Shown here: positions 1 to 9,914 of the stretch, piece after piece | How the letters are laid out: every line of letters begins with the position of its first letter | Position numbering within the stretch: position 1 is the stretch's first letter | Origin: Odontocerum albicorne | Lineage: Eukaryota; Arthropoda; Insecta; Trichoptera; Odontoceridae | Length of the DNA stretch: 64,000 nucleotides | Assembly (NCBI GenBank): GCA_949825065.1 | Contig: OX463849.1 | Location: forward strand, 33,344,043-33,408,042 | Direction: 5' to 3' | Notes under the pieces: generated by a model | The model's database searches: none | What the model saw: the letters and a program-made list of their open reading frames with translations, nothing else | Told to the model about the DNA's origin: nothing | Translations under genes and position numbers: made by a program

Positions 1-924
1 TGGACTAGCCAGATGACAAAAATGTGGAGTTCTCAATTCGGAAGGCGTTACACAAGACGACCGATCGTGTATACTGGAGAAGAATGGTGACCCTCAATAT
101 TGAGGGAATGATTTATTCTGGATAGGTCTTTGGTTGAATACTCTTTTTACTGTCTTTGCACTGTTCATTATAGGTATTTAATCAGTCTGTTCTATTTGCG
201 GACAAATAATTGTATTATAATTTTATTATTATTTAAGCTCTGCGTCTTTCAATGCACAGTTAAAAAACAGTACACAATTAGCTATTCCTATGCACTTTCG
301 TCAAGGTGGCGTTGGTTGAAAGTATAACTTTCGTTTAACATTTTCAGGAAGCCGCATTGACAGGGAATGGAGATGGAGAACCCAATGAGGCTGTTATAAC
401 TATGATGGTAAATATAACTATATTATTATGAAAAAATCTCAAATTAAAATTCGGTGTGGACAAGAGCGTTATACATGTTTGACCATAGATTAAGACCCTT
501 TTCATATAACTAAGTATATCATAGACATGACACCACAAAAACGAACTCTTTGCCTTGACACCCTATTAGATCACATATGAAATGGCAACCATTCAAAAGT
601 TTCAAAAATGCTTCGAACATTAAAAAAATCCTTTTTCTCCAATAACTTCATGACATAGACCTACTTGCCTCAGCTACCTACGAGTATTAAAACATCCCAC
701 GTGGAAGCTGAAATTGAATAAAGCATGGACCCTAAATAAATCATATGAACTCATTTGAGTCCCCACTGAGTGGCGGGGTTCGAATTCCTCAGAGAGTTGA
801 GGATGAAAATTAATTGTGTACGGACAGGACATGGCAAATGTGCATATATGCTGCAGAAAAGAGGATTAAAATAGTAGCCCAACAGTTATTATCGCGATCC
901 ACAAAATAAAGGAAAATCGAAAAT
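1..924. other. AT-rich stretch, nothing recognised
   Basis: Short ORFs here have no recognisable motif. An isolated box-B-like word (GGGTTCGAATTCC, near 774) suggests a decayed SINE scrap, but no box A is visible beside it. I see no exon, RNA gene or element boundary that I can support. Confidence 0.5.
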
Positions 925-1320
925 TTTTGATTTTTATTTATTTATTTTATACATGACAAGAAATATACATACTATAATTTGCGAAAAAACAACATGTAAT
1001 TTAATTTCCACACAATTTTAATGGATCTGGGTTTGTTGCCTTTCATTTGTCGTGTCCCCAGTAAACAAGGTTTTTGCCTGTATCTCACTGAGGACATAAC
1101 ATATAGCATGAAAAAATAAATCGATACTTCTTTCCGATTTTGGATTATATAAAACCCAGTTGCACATTCTCATCAATCTGACAAACAGTGATACTAAATT
1201 ACATATGTATACATCACGCGAAATCAAACTCCTCACACTTCATCACTTCACACAGACCAAAACATTCATCCCACAATATACCGCACACAATCATAAAACA
1301 AAAAAAATTACATCAAGAGA
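925..1320 (+). repeat. Dispersed repeat family X, copy 1
   Basis: This stretch recurs at 43905-44251 in the same orientation and at 34495-34660 in the opposite one. Shared landmarks include TGACAAGAAATATACATA, TGGGTTTGTTGCC, TTGCCTGTATCTCACTGAG and ATTCTCATCAATCTGACAAA. There is no protein match, and the small ORFs inside are not conserved between copies. It may be the untranslated end of a larger element or a non-autonomous element; the class is unknown. Confidence 0.7.
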
Positions 1321-2204
1321 CTTATTCGCCAATTTCTCAAATATTAATGAAAAATTTAAAATATTTTTAGATGACATAATGAGACAACAAATAAATATAA
1401 ATCTAAAGAAAATTTCCGTCATGAAAAAATTATTATTTAAGAATATTTATCGATAGTTTGTTCAAAATTTGATTATTTTGCCGAAAAAAGTTCACCAAAT
1501 TAATTATATTTTTATAACGATTTAAAAAATATGAAAAATCATGCTAAGATCAAAATTTTTTTTTTTCAGAAATCTCTGGGAATTTCACGTGGTCAGAATT
1601 AAAAATGATCTGAATATAACCATTCAATTTACTTACAAACATGAGATGTCGCAGTTTAAATTTGGCTTATTTTATTTTTGATAAAAATTATATTGTGATG
1701 TCATTTAAAATAAATTTTCCTTCTCAATATTCAGTAAAAAATATATTTTCTTAAACATTTTTTTTATTTATTTCTTCAAAAATGTCTGAGTCCAGTCAAC
1801 AGTTAATGGATACTTTTTATTATTATAGACAGACAACATTTTTTATATAGTTGTCAAATTAAATTACCATATATTCGTAAAGAAAAACAATTTAAAAAAA
1901 TCGTCCATTTCAAAAATTATCTACTCCAAAAGGACCGACCAGAACGCGGAAATATATCGCAAGTCATTATATCGTATGCACGTTTGTGAGTGCGAATGTA
2001 GTATTTATAACATTTTCATAACTATTTTTGATCATTCCGACATTTAACAATGAATACCTGTGTATTCATTAAGAAATGTAGTGTCTCCTGCTTCGACTTG
2101 TCCCAATTAGAAAAAGAGTTAAATTAAAGAAAAAAAGTTAACCGAAAATAATTTTTGTAAAGATTTGACATTGTAAAATATTAAAAGGTGTAGTTTCAAT
2201 TTAC
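1321..2204. other. AT-rich stretch, nothing recognised
   Basis: Homopolymer-rich AT sequence. I see no coding pattern, repeat boundary or RNA gene. Confidence 0.5.
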
Positions 2205-2214
2205 TTGAAAAAAA

Positions 2215-2815
2215 AATGCTTAAATGATCGATTGGAACAAAGTATATGGGGCACTAAAACATATATATTTTACAGAATAAAAATCTGCTACGATGATGGC
2301 CACTATAGTATTTTGGTGCCAACTTCATTGTATGGGAGGGAAACGTGGACCTTGAAAATTACTGAGAGGAGTCGAATAAATGTTGTAGAGATGCGTACTT
2401 TGAGAAAAAATACATGAAGTGACAATGTATAACATAATACGGAATTAAGTGATATGGGATAAATGTGAACTTAAGGCTGATGTGTTGAGTGAGATGAAGA
2501 ATAGCACTCGCTGAGATAGTTTGGGCATGTGTAACGAATGGTTGAAGAATGACTTACAAAAAATATATATAGTGAAAATGTGAGTGGAAGGCATGTGAAG
2601 GGAATCCAAGGAAAGTATGGTTGGATCAAGTGAACGTTAATCTGAAATAAAGAAATGGTCCACATCTTATGATAATGTGTATGGGTCACAGTTTTATGAG
2701 AAGGTTTATAGGCCTTCTAGGCTAAGGATGCGTTTCGAGATAGAAAAGTCTGGCACTCTGTCCTCTCTGCCTACTTCGACAGGGAATGTCGTGATGGTTT
2801 GTATGTGTGTTTGTT
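2215..2815 (+). pseudogene. LINE family A 3' fragment (RT C-terminal region), degenerate
   Basis: Conceptual translation across several frames gives the usual C-terminal landmarks of an arthropod non-LTR retrotransposon polymerase: LVPTSLYGRETWTLK near 2314-2358, then 'SR(I)NVVEMRTL', 'FGHV.R', 'KVWLDQVN', and an 'SLPTSTGNVVMVCM'-like end near 2760-2805. Frames are broken by stops and indels, so it cannot make protein. It is the same family as the fragments near 21060, 30070, 32880, 50489 and 62040 (+) and 40785, 43080, 56875, 60525 and 62440 (-). Clade is not assigned. Confidence 0.8.
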
Positions 2816-2984
2816 ACTTTTAAAATTTAAGTGTATTTATTATTTTTAAAACACTTTCTTATATACAGTATAGTACCTACAACCTGGCGACTATTTCTCC
2901 TAACTATAAAAATGTTAAAATATCAATTATGCTATAGGAAATTTTAAGCATCTATCCGATCATAGACTAGCGCCACACTCAAAC

Positions 2985-3400
2985 AAAGATAGTTAATCGG
3001 TCTGTTCCAGTACACCGTTCTTTTTTTTTTACATCGTCATTTTCTGTACATGCAATGAGACCCTGAAACCAGTTACAAAGTAATGAACTCGCTCCGTATT
3101 TGGCATGCTTTAAGAAGCAAATAAAAAAACTCTAAATTTCTAATCAGTAATATAACGTGATTCATTCCTATTTTTCTTTCCTCTCCACCATCCCTTCCTT
3201 TTCCTTTGATTGATGATATCTCGTGTTTACTTTTATTACGTATGTTCATTAATTTCATAAAGATAAAAAATCATATAATTAATTTCGCGACCATGTAACT
3301 TCTTTTATTGACGTTTGTCCGGTTGGTTGGAGAGATTGCCGCTGGGCAATAAACCCGCCAGATTGTTTTTGTAATTAAGTGTTCAATAAATAAATAAGTA
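2985..3400 (+). pseudogene. LINE family C 3' end (LWNQL-type C-terminus plus 3'UTR)
   Basis: A degenerate reading of 3040-3150 resembles the LINE C-terminal motif SLTVHAMRLWNQL...FKKRLKK. The 3'UTR follows: GCGACCATGTAACTT, then GGTTGGTTGGAGAGATTGCC, AATAAACCCGCCAG, and an AATAAATAAATAA tail. A close paralogue lies at 48690-49135, and tail-only copies at 27625-27735 and 47565-47680 (-). The 3' block is shared with SINE family S1. Confidence 0.75.
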
Positions 3401-3414
3401 AACACTAGACTCGG

Positions 3415-3495
3415 ATACATTTTTGGGTACCATCGGAAATAGAGGATGGATGACAAACGTTCTACCAACTAGGCCACTAATGTCGTCATCTACTG
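3415..3495 (-). repeat. SINE S1 head fragment
   Basis: Read on the minus strand it gives the tRNA-like head TGGCCTAGTTGGTAGAACG (box A) and a degraded box B, followed by GGTACCCA. The rest of the SINE is missing. It lies just 3' of a LINE C tail, so the two may have been brought together by insertion and deletion. Confidence 0.6.
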
Positions 3496-4060
3496 TTACA
3501 ATAAGTGGTACACTGGTCCCCCCCACTTAAGAAGCCTCATCTCCCCACTCGGGCACCGTGAGAAACAGGCCAATGAATGGTCCATCATCGATCAACGTGC
3601 TAAATAAACCAGATTCAACGCAACGTGTCTAACTGTTGTGACTCATCAGTACGAGTTTATATCACATACGCCGCCGTTACACCTTAAACCTGTTATGATT
3701 CAAGATAACATTCGTTGTTGACAATAATGTAATCAGAACGAAATCACCTGTAGCGATGATGATTCTAGAGATAGGATAATGTTAATATTCGCGAAATGTC
3801 ACTTGTAATTGCAATGATGTATAAAAAAATATGACGGAATTAAAGCACAATAACTAAATACTAATTTTTAACCTTACGATTTCGTGATTTGTATTCAGAG
3901 TGTTCATAAGCTTCAAATTTTCCAGTGATGTAATAAAACCACAAAACTTCTTTATGAAAACTACGAAATAGTTTTATAAAATTTTACTTGCAATACTAAT
4001 TTGTTCAGTAAATAAAATAGTTAATATTTAGTGGTAAGTTTGGACTATAAAATCGGGCCT
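3496..4060. other. Non-coding stretch, nothing recognised
   Basis: AT-rich apart from a short GC-richer part at 3510-3560 with a C-tract. No ORF, tRNA or repeat partner was found in the window. Confidence 0.5.
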
Positions 4061-4062
4061 TA

Positions 4063-4212
4063 GTGTTCAATTCAAATGTTGGCAGGAGGCAAATCTCCTG
4101 GCTCCGCAATATACGTGATTGGACTGGCATAAGGGGCATTGGAGATGTTTTTCGGGCTGCCGAGGACAAAGATGTCTACTCTCAGATGATATTCAACGTT
4201 GGGGGAACCTGA
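4063..4212 (+). pseudogene. LINE family E C-terminal coding fragment
   Basis: An uninterrupted reading from about 4066 to the stop at 4210-4212 gives GRRQISWLRNIRDWTG, then FRAAEDKD and QMIFNVGGT. This matches the usual tail of one arthropod LINE group: basic 'R-R-x-(I/T)-S-W-L-x-N-(I/L)-R-x-W' followed by 'lFRAA.d......mI.n'. There is no start codon, so this is a truncated 3' end. It is the only member of this family seen here. Confidence 0.75.
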
Positions 4213-4232
4213 CATGACACTGGGAAGAAGAA

Positions 4233-4487
4233 GTGTTCAATTCACTTCGATCCCATCACCCACGCTGTTGTGGGGGACCAAATAAGTCCCTATCCAGCGT
4301 GATCTACACTAGAAGATTGTTGATGTTTTTTATTTTTTTATTAGCATGCCTCTTGGGCAGTTCCTCCGGCAGCGACACACACACACCTGAGTTTGAAAAG
4401 AATAGTAATGACCACGGACTCAAAGTCCGAAGTCCCGGGAAAAGGAAAATTACTCACAGTGGAGTAATACACATAAATCGGCTTTAG
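4233..4487 (+). CDS. Small ORF, 84 aa, unrecognised; probably not a real gene
   Basis: The ORF has a hydrophobic run, MFFIFLLACLLGSSSG, that looks like a signal peptide, followed by a polar tail. The T-rich run before ATTAG at about 4340 also looks like a splice acceptor. However, it begins immediately after the LINE E coding end, in what should be LINE 3'UTR, and I recognise no domain. I keep it only as a low-confidence candidate. Confidence 0.15.
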   Translation: MFNSLRSHHPRCCGGPNKSLSSVIYTRRLLMFFIFLLACLLGSSSGSDTHTPEFEKNSNDHGLKVRSPGKRKITHSGVIHINRL

Positions 4488-4639
4488 GTCTGGTGTTCAA
4501 ACAGCTTTACGAATTGAGTATTAAATACGTCCGCTTTGATAAGTGTAGTGCTCTGATAGATTTGAGGAATTTTATACACCAACATTTGTACAAATGAAAT
4601 GTATACGATAGTATTTATAGGAGAGGATATTTATACGCC

Positions 4640-5265
4640 AAGCATTTGTACGAAGCTCATCGTTCCTGGGTCTCATAGTCGGGGATAACAAGATGCTCTT
4701 CCATGTCAATCACATGATTTTCTGTAAGAAAACATCCCGATCTCAGGTGCGCACTCCCTCCCACATATGTTACAAACATGTGAGTCCTGCTGAGTCGCCA
4801 AGTAAGGCTGTAACACGTCTTGCTGTTAAAATGCCATCACCCTGAGAACAGATGGCTTTCCACTTTCCACGGTCTTGAGCCCCTTCAGGTACCCTGCTCT
4901 CAAAGCTAGTGACTCTCGTTGACTGTCATTTAGCACTTCTTCTGCCCACCAACGGTTCACTTGGCTTTCCACTTTCCGCGGTTTTAAGCCACTTCAGGTT
5001 CCCTGTATAAAGCTAGTGACTCTCGTTGACTGTCCTTATATCACTTCCTCTGCCCACCAACGGTTCTCTTGGCTTTCCACTTTCCACGTTTTGAGCTACT
5101 TCAGGTGCCCCGCACAAAGCTAGTGACTCTCGTTGATAGTCCTTATAGCAGTTCCTTTACCCACCAGCGCTTTGCTTGCCCATTACTTCCTCGTATAAAA
5201 CGCGTTTTGGGAACTAATGATCACCCATGCGTATCACATGTCCAGTCCATCTCAGTTTTACGTTT
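4640..5265 (-). pseudogene. LINE family D C-terminus with tandemly amplified module
   Basis: The minus strand reads LRWTGHVIRMGD near 5260-5225, then a KRVLYEEVMGK-like stretch. Next comes a module like 'VGGQ(R/K)KCYKDSQRESLAL...REPE...NRGKWKA' present three to four times, and finally CNICGRECAPEIGMFSYRKS (zinc-knuckle-like CxxC) near 4750-4700. The order matches the C-terminal end of LINEs with an RYKD..L module and a terminal Cys/His finger. Several in-frame stops make it dead. It is cut on its 5' side by a minus-strand S1 SINE (5265-5475). Confidence 0.75.
4848..5200. repeat. Tandem repeat, about 110-118 bp x 3, inside LINE D
   Basis: Three units begin with GGCTTTCCACTTTCC (about 4851, 4961 and 5070) and share AGCTAGTGACTCTCGTTGA and TCTGCCCACCAACGGTTC. 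Each unit spans one copy of the LINE D C-terminal module, so this is a duplication of former coding sequence rather than a satellite of unrelated origin. Confidence 0.85.
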
Positions 5266-5475
5266 ATTGTTTTACACTTTCGTTGTATACAGTACAACCT
5301 GGTGGGATTATTGCCATGTAGTAATATATTTCAACCAACCAGACAAATGTTAAAGAAGCCTAAAGGGAAAACCAGACTGGAAGTTTTTTTAAAATCTGGG
5401 TTCCAGCAGGATTTGAACCCGCAACCTCCGGGCTGGGAGACAGTCGTCTTACCAACTAGGCCATAGAGATCGTTA
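5265..5475 (-). repeat. SINE S1, near full length
   Basis: The minus strand reads a tRNA-derived head (box A TGGCCTAGTTGGTAAGACG; box B GGGTTCAAATCC), CCAGACTGG-type body, then GGTTGGTTG, ATTGCC and the tail GTATACAACGAAAGTGTAA. It was probably transcribed by RNA polymerase III and copied by a LINE. It lies inside the LINE D remnant. Confidence 0.85.
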
Positions 5476-5479
5476 CAAC

Positions 5480-6999
5480 CGTATCCTCGACAGATTGGAG
5501 CGTTGCAGGACCGAGATATTGTAAATGGTATGATTTATACGACAAAACATTTTGTATACCATAGTAATTTTCGAATGTGATGTTCACGAAATGTAATATT
5601 TACTTAGGGTACATAGCACACAATATAACATTTGAGGCACACATGTATTTTAATCATGCTTCTATTCAAATTCCAAAAATGTATCACTCGATTTACGCGT
5701 TTCCATCTTAACGCAATTAAAAAAATGCTTTTTAAAAAGAGAATCGTTTTTCACACCATTTGAAATTTGTCTAATAAATCATACATTTCAGTGATAGTGC
5801 AATCTTTTCAATCAGCGTACTCGACACTAAAGTATTATAATATATTATAGTTTGTTGAAGAAGCAAATTAGCAATATATAAATAGACAATGCAATAATTA
5901 TCAGACATGTTTTCCCATTCTATTTTAATCTCACATTTAATCGTAAAAATGTTTTATTATAATACATCTATCTTTGTTTTTCATTCAATCAAAAGATTTA
6001 TTTTACCCGTTCTTCAATACCTTGCATCAAGTCAATTTCGATATTGCGGAATGTTTCATCCAATTTTGTAAATGTTTCATGCCTCAATTACGCGCAATTT
6101 CGATTAATGTGGATATTCTTGGAACGTTTCTACCACGTAAATCGAGGAATATGTGTATGTTAATATTAATTCACTGTTAAAAGGCATTATTTTTTTCGGT
6201 TTCTATACATTTATATTCACATCTGTTTCTTTGCATATACGACTATATTATGAGTAAAAACAGTTTTAATTGAGAATATGAATACTTATTTTACAAGAAC
6301 CAAAAACACTTCCATAAACATTACTATTGTATATAATACGTATTATTGTATATTATAAAGCATCAGTGCTAGACGTATACATTTCCACTCGTAAAAAATG
6401 TTTTGTCGTATAAATGCAGGCGTATATTTTTCCGTCGTACAAATGTTGGCATACAAAATTCCGCATACGATACTTACACTGTCTGCATATCACATCAAAA
6501 ACTGCCTTTTTGAGGCAAATCGAACAAAAAAGCCTACTAATATTTATCAGGCTTTCAGAGTGACTATCCACACAGAGATGAGGCAGTGGATAAATTGAAC
6601 GGTACTATATACGAATGAATAAAAAACATATACCAAATTCACATATAATTAAATTTTTCCGGTAATAATACTGTATTACACATATAGTATGTTTCAAGTA
6701 TTGTACTTTATTTAAATTTATGTAATAACCAATCAATAATGATGGAAGTAAATGTATATTTATAATACAAATCTGTGTTTATTTTGTGCTCCTTCATGTT
6801 GCTGCTTCTCTAGTCTCATTTGCTCGTTATGATTGACACGATCGTCTCTTCCTTTTAGCATTTGCTGCTTTTTTGCAGTCATCATTTTGATCCATAATAA
6901 TAAATCACTAATACTTTTAATTAATTGTGTCTAACAGAAAAAACTAAAAGCTTACATTTTTAACAAAATTATGAGATAAATCCTTATTCGGAATGTAAC
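5480..6999. other. AT-rich stretch with a loose dispersed motif only
   Basis: No gene is visible. Words around CATTTGTACGA / GTATAC recur loosely near 4560-4650, 5540 and 6365-6470, which suggests a degraded repeat, but I cannot define its ends. Confidence 0.45.
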
Positions 7000-7006
7000 T
7001 GGAAGT

Positions 7007-7064
7007 CTTGAAAACGAGTATTGTAGAATTTGAATCTTGAAAACGAGTATTGTAGAATTTGAAT
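7007..7064. repeat. Direct duplication, 29 bp x 2
   Basis: CTTGAAAACGAGTATTGTAG followed by AATTTGAAT occurs twice back to back. Confidence 0.85.
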
Positions 7065-7229
7065 AAAACGAAACTAAGATTTATTGGCTGAAAACTTTTT
7101 ATAAATTACTAGTTGTACCCGGCCATGCGCTGCTGTGGCTCAGTGTGGTTAAATGGAAAAGAAAGAAAAGATAAAGCACACGTTTCTAATATGTTTAATT
7201 TCACAATGATTGTGCGTATACACTCTCAG

Positions 7230-7350
7230 CCTGTCGCGTTCATTCTGTTAAGAACGAATCAGATCTAAAGCTGCAGAACGCAATCGCCGTGCTCGCAACC
7301 GTGCATCCTCAAATCTGGCTGCACGTCGCTCTGCTGCTTCCTTGGCATTT
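7230..7350 (-). pseudogene. Helitron N-terminal coding fragment, misplaced copy
   Basis: Near-identical to 55995-56110, including CTCAGCCTGTCGCGTTCATT and GGCTGCACGTCGCTCTGCTG. Read on the minus strand it encodes an Arg/Glu-rich segment (AAERRAARF-like, then RSAAS..RSQQNERDR-like). In autonomous relatives this lies at the protein N-terminus; here it sits between the helicase remnant and the 3' end. Confidence 0.7.
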
Positions 7351-7427
7351 TAATGAACTAAAGCAGATCGATTGCACTGAAAAAGAAGAAAGAAAGTTAG
7401 AACAAAAACATATAAAATTGCGAAACA

Positions 7428-7727
7428 TTAAAAAATGAACTGAATATAATTGTTAAGTTCGTAGACGTCGTTGTTCTTGGCGGCAAGAATAGCTCGTTTT
7501 CTCAGCCAATCGTGATTCTTATATTTAATTTGAATAATGGGACATACTTTTTCAACTAACTGTTCTTTTGACGTCACTAAATTGCAGAAGTTATGAGGTA
7601 ATGAAATTCGTCCTGAGGTCATATCAACCGGCACCTTTCTGTTCCCAATTTCCAGCAATTGATGTGAGAATATCTCAGGTGATCGATCGTTTTGCAGCTG
7701 GACACGCATTTGACAAATATTTGTCAA
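7428..7727 (-). pseudogene. Helitron PIF1-like helicase fragment
   Basis: An open frame of 99 codons includes MRVQLQNDRSPEIFSHQLLE, GRISLPHNFCNLVTS and HDWLRKRAILAAKNNDVYEL. This is the stretch of arthropod Helitron helicases between the early motifs and the 'NDWL.ERAIL..kN..v..lN' motif that precedes helicase motif V. The nucleotide-binding Walker A part and the Rep (HUH) domain are absent from this copy, so it is only a remnant of the rolling-circle replication protein. The Met start at 7727 is internal to the family protein and not a true start. Confidence 0.85.
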
Positions 7728-7739
7728 ATAGGAGTATTG

Positions 7740-7990
7740 TTAAGGAATTATTTGTCAAATAGGAGTATAGTTAAGGAAATACAGAGATAATTGGAACTAA
7801 TTAAATGTTAAGAAGAGAGAGATTATTTGAATTATTTAATAGTTAAGGAAAGACAGAGAGATAACTGTAACTAATTAAATGTTAAGGGAAGACAGAGAGA
7901 TAATTATAACTAATTAAATGTTAAAGGAAGAGAGAGATAGTTGTAACTGATAAAATGTTAAGGGAATACAAAAAAATAATTGGAACTAAT
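7740..7990. repeat. Degenerate tandem repeat, roughly 45-50 bp units
   Basis: Units of the form AACTAATTAAATGTTAAG + GRAAGACAGAGAGATAATT recur about four to five times with indels, inside the Helitron. Confidence 0.75.
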
Positions 7991-8094
7991 TAAAAAAATC
8001 CATTTCTACATACAATTTAATAGATTTTGAAATATAAACGTAAAGATAACATTAAATTCTATATAAAAAAGATACTTTTGATATTCCTACTGAC

Positions 8095-8235
8095 GTCTTC
8101 CAGCCCCTCTCAGCCTGTCGCGTTTATTCTGTTGAGAACGAAGCAGTTCTGAAGCTTCAGAACGCGATCGCCGTGCTCGCAACTGTATTTGAGCGTATTT
8201 GAGCCATTATTTGTCTGTTTTGCTCATTTGCTTAC
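8095..8235 (-). pseudogene. Helitron N-terminal coding fragment
   Basis: A third copy of the same Arg/Glu-rich N-terminal region, recognised by CTCAGCCTGTCGCGTTTATT and by TTTGTCTGTTTTGCTC, which aligns with TTTGTCTGTTTCGCTC at 56134. It occupies the expected position, 5' of the helicase in element orientation. Confidence 0.7.
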
Positions 8236-8334
8236 ACGACATAACCTGTACATGAGCAATTTTTAGTATTGCGTGATCAATTCCAATGCATTTCACGATA
8301 TAATTTGAATTTAAATGAAAATCAATCGACACAT

Positions 8335-8805
8335 CACAAACCCACCGCCAATTGCATTGAAAAATAAGGAAAAAACTGTTAAAACGAAATGAAAGAATCC
8401 GAAACGTCAAAAATGCTATGTCACACACACCTGTCAATGAGAAATGTTTAGTTTGATCGATCCCATTATATTGTCTGTTTTATATATATTTTTATATACA
8501 ACTGTAAATAAAACAGTATATATAAACATACGCGTATTAGAAAGCAACCTTCTGTCAAAATTTCAAAGCAATGAAAAATAAAAAAAACAGTTAAAAAACG
8601 AAATGAAAGAATCCGAAACGTCGAAAATGCAATGTCACATAACCTGAAAATGAGAATTGTTTAGTTCGCGTGTGTTGCTGCAGGGAGCGCTCCCATTATT
8701 TCGTATGTTTTATATACTTTTTGTTATACAACCGTATGTAAAAAAAATATATAAACATGCTTGTATACGAATACAACCTTTTGTCAAAATTTCAAAGCAA
8801 TCGGT
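8335..8805. repeat. Direct duplication of about 230 bp near Helitron 5' end
   Basis: The two halves (about 8340-8570 and 8575-8805) share ACGAAATGAAAGAATCCGAA, then ATGTCACA, CCCATTAT and TGTCAAAATTTCAAAGCAAT in the same order. This is a local duplication of the element's 5' untranslated part. Confidence 0.75.
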
Positions 8806-8934
8806 GAAGAGCTTTTGGAGATTAGAGATTTTCTATTAACGAACATTTACATTTTTGTTTACGAGTATATAGATTTACTATCATATTAACTTCTAATAAG
8901 TAAATATAGGTTTATTGACAGCAACATATTATGT

Positions 8935-9025
8935 ACATATTTAAATACATTAAAAATTTACATATACACGTATATCTCAAGATAAATTACAGAAAATACA
9001 TTTAAGAGAGAATTATTTTACGATG
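8935..9025 (+). repeat. Dispersed repeat family W, partial copy
   Basis: Contains TATCTCAAGATAAA followed by AGAAAATACATTTAAGAGAG. Related copies are at 47805-47960 (+) and 55090-55250 (-). Class unknown. Confidence 0.55.
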
Positions 9026-9129
9026 TATTTTATGGTCAACGAGTTATCTAATTTTAATAACTGTGTAATTTTCTATTGTTATTTTATATATTATAATCAT
9101 ATCAAGAATTGACAGCTGTCAAACAACAT

Positions 9130-9315
9130 TTTAACATATTATTTATAGTTAAGGCATTAAACACTGTGGAGGTTTAAAGGCATTGTAATTTGTTTTATCA
9201 AACACTGTTAATTCCGCTTTATGTAACGCTATAACCCTACCGGTTTCAAGGTTTACACCTCATCATCAGGGGAGCGTTAACAAGACATCAGAGGAGTACA
9301 CACTAAACAAATAAC
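9130..9315 (-). mobile_element. Penelope-like element terminal repeat (solo), with ribozyme motif
   Basis: Solo terminus of the PLE whose body is at 12790-13340. On the minus strand it reads upstream flank, CTCCCCTGATGATGAGG, GAAACCGGTAGGG, GTTTGATAAAACAAATTACA, and ends CCTTAACTATAAATAA. Pseudo-LTRs of this kind, alone or inverted, are usual for PLEs. Confidence 0.75.
9235..9272 (-). ncRNA. Minimal type I hammerhead-ribozyme-like motif (intact core)
   Basis: Minus-strand order: CCC (stem I), CTGATGA (core C3-A9), an extra T, GAGGT-GTAA-ACCTT (stem II with a GNRA loop), GAA (G12-A14), self-complementary ACCGGT (stem III, A15.1-U16.1), A (H17), GGG (stem I). All conserved core bases are present and the cleavage triplet is GTA. 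Very short stem III is typical of hammerheads in PLE termini, which may act as dimers. The unpaired T before stem II is the main caveat. Activity is not shown. Confidence 0.6.
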
Positions 9316-9396
9316 GACTAATATTTTAATAGTAAAAATATTCTAAGTATGGCATTAAATATGTAATAAATATTAAACTATAACTATTGCAACACG

Positions 9397-9805
9397 GATT
9401 TATGTTATTTGACATAACCTATAGTTTGGAAATTCTAGGATGAGTCCTGTGACAGCTCACAAATTTGCCCCAATACAACCTTGTACCGATGTTCAATAAT
9501 TGTAATTATTTTATCAACTTTAATATAAGCGTCAATTCTAATAAATAGCAAGTTATTTAGGTAAATACATTACATAAGGCTGTATTGGGGCAAATTTGTG
9601 AGCTTTCACAGGACTCATCCTAGAATTTCCGAACTATAGTGGTATTATTACCATATAGCAATATCTCCCAACCAACCATAAAATTGGTAAAAAAAGTCTG
9701 AAGTGTAAACCAGACTGGAATTTTTTTTTAAATCAACGTACCAACGGATATGTAATCCGCATCCGCCGGGCTGGAAGACAAGCGTCTTATCAATTAGACA
9801 TGTCT
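9397..9805 (-). repeat. SINE S1, interrupted by MITE M1
   Basis: Right of the MITE, the minus strand reads TTCCAGCCCGGCGGATG (anticodon-arm region), CCAGACTTC body and GGTTGGTTGGGAGATATTGC. Left of the MITE the sequence continues as the S1 tail (GTTATTTGACATAACC opposite the usual GTATACAGTACAACC). Box B is degraded. Confidence 0.7.
9422..9636. mobile_element. MITE M1, 215 bp, copy 1 (inserted in SINE S1)
   Basis: Terminal inverted repeats of about 55 bp begin TAGTTYGGAAATTCTAGGAT and run through CACAAATTTGCCCCAATACA. TA duplicates flank it (9420-9421 and 9637-9638). A second 215 bp copy at 53692-53906 has its interior inverted relative to this one. It has no coding capacity. Joining its flanks restores S1 sequence, so it inserted into that SINE. 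TA targets suggest a Tc1/mariner-type or similar helper, but the termini do not identify which. Confidence 0.9.
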
Positions 9806-9914
9806 TAGTAGAAATCATCTGAAACAGAAATATATTTTTTTTAAATCTGGTAATTTATCACCCGTAATTATTTAAATTTATTTAAAAAGATGCAAACAAT
9901 AAGTCCAAACATAA

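Larger units (their letters stand above)
7109..8873 (-). mobile_element. Deleted Helitron, minus strand
   Basis: On the minus strand the right edge begins TCTATATACTCGTAAACA (5' TC end, 8873 downward) and the left edge ends GCCGGGTACAACTAG (3' CTAG end, 7112-7109). The flanks are A (7108) and T (8874), matching Helitron insertion between A and T without duplication. Inside are a PIF1-type helicase fragment (7428-7727) and two pieces of the N-terminal coding region (8095-8235 and 7230-7350). The second N-terminal piece lies downstream of the helicase, so the copy is rearranged. It cannot be autonomous. The same 3' end recurs at 55856. Confidence 0.8.
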
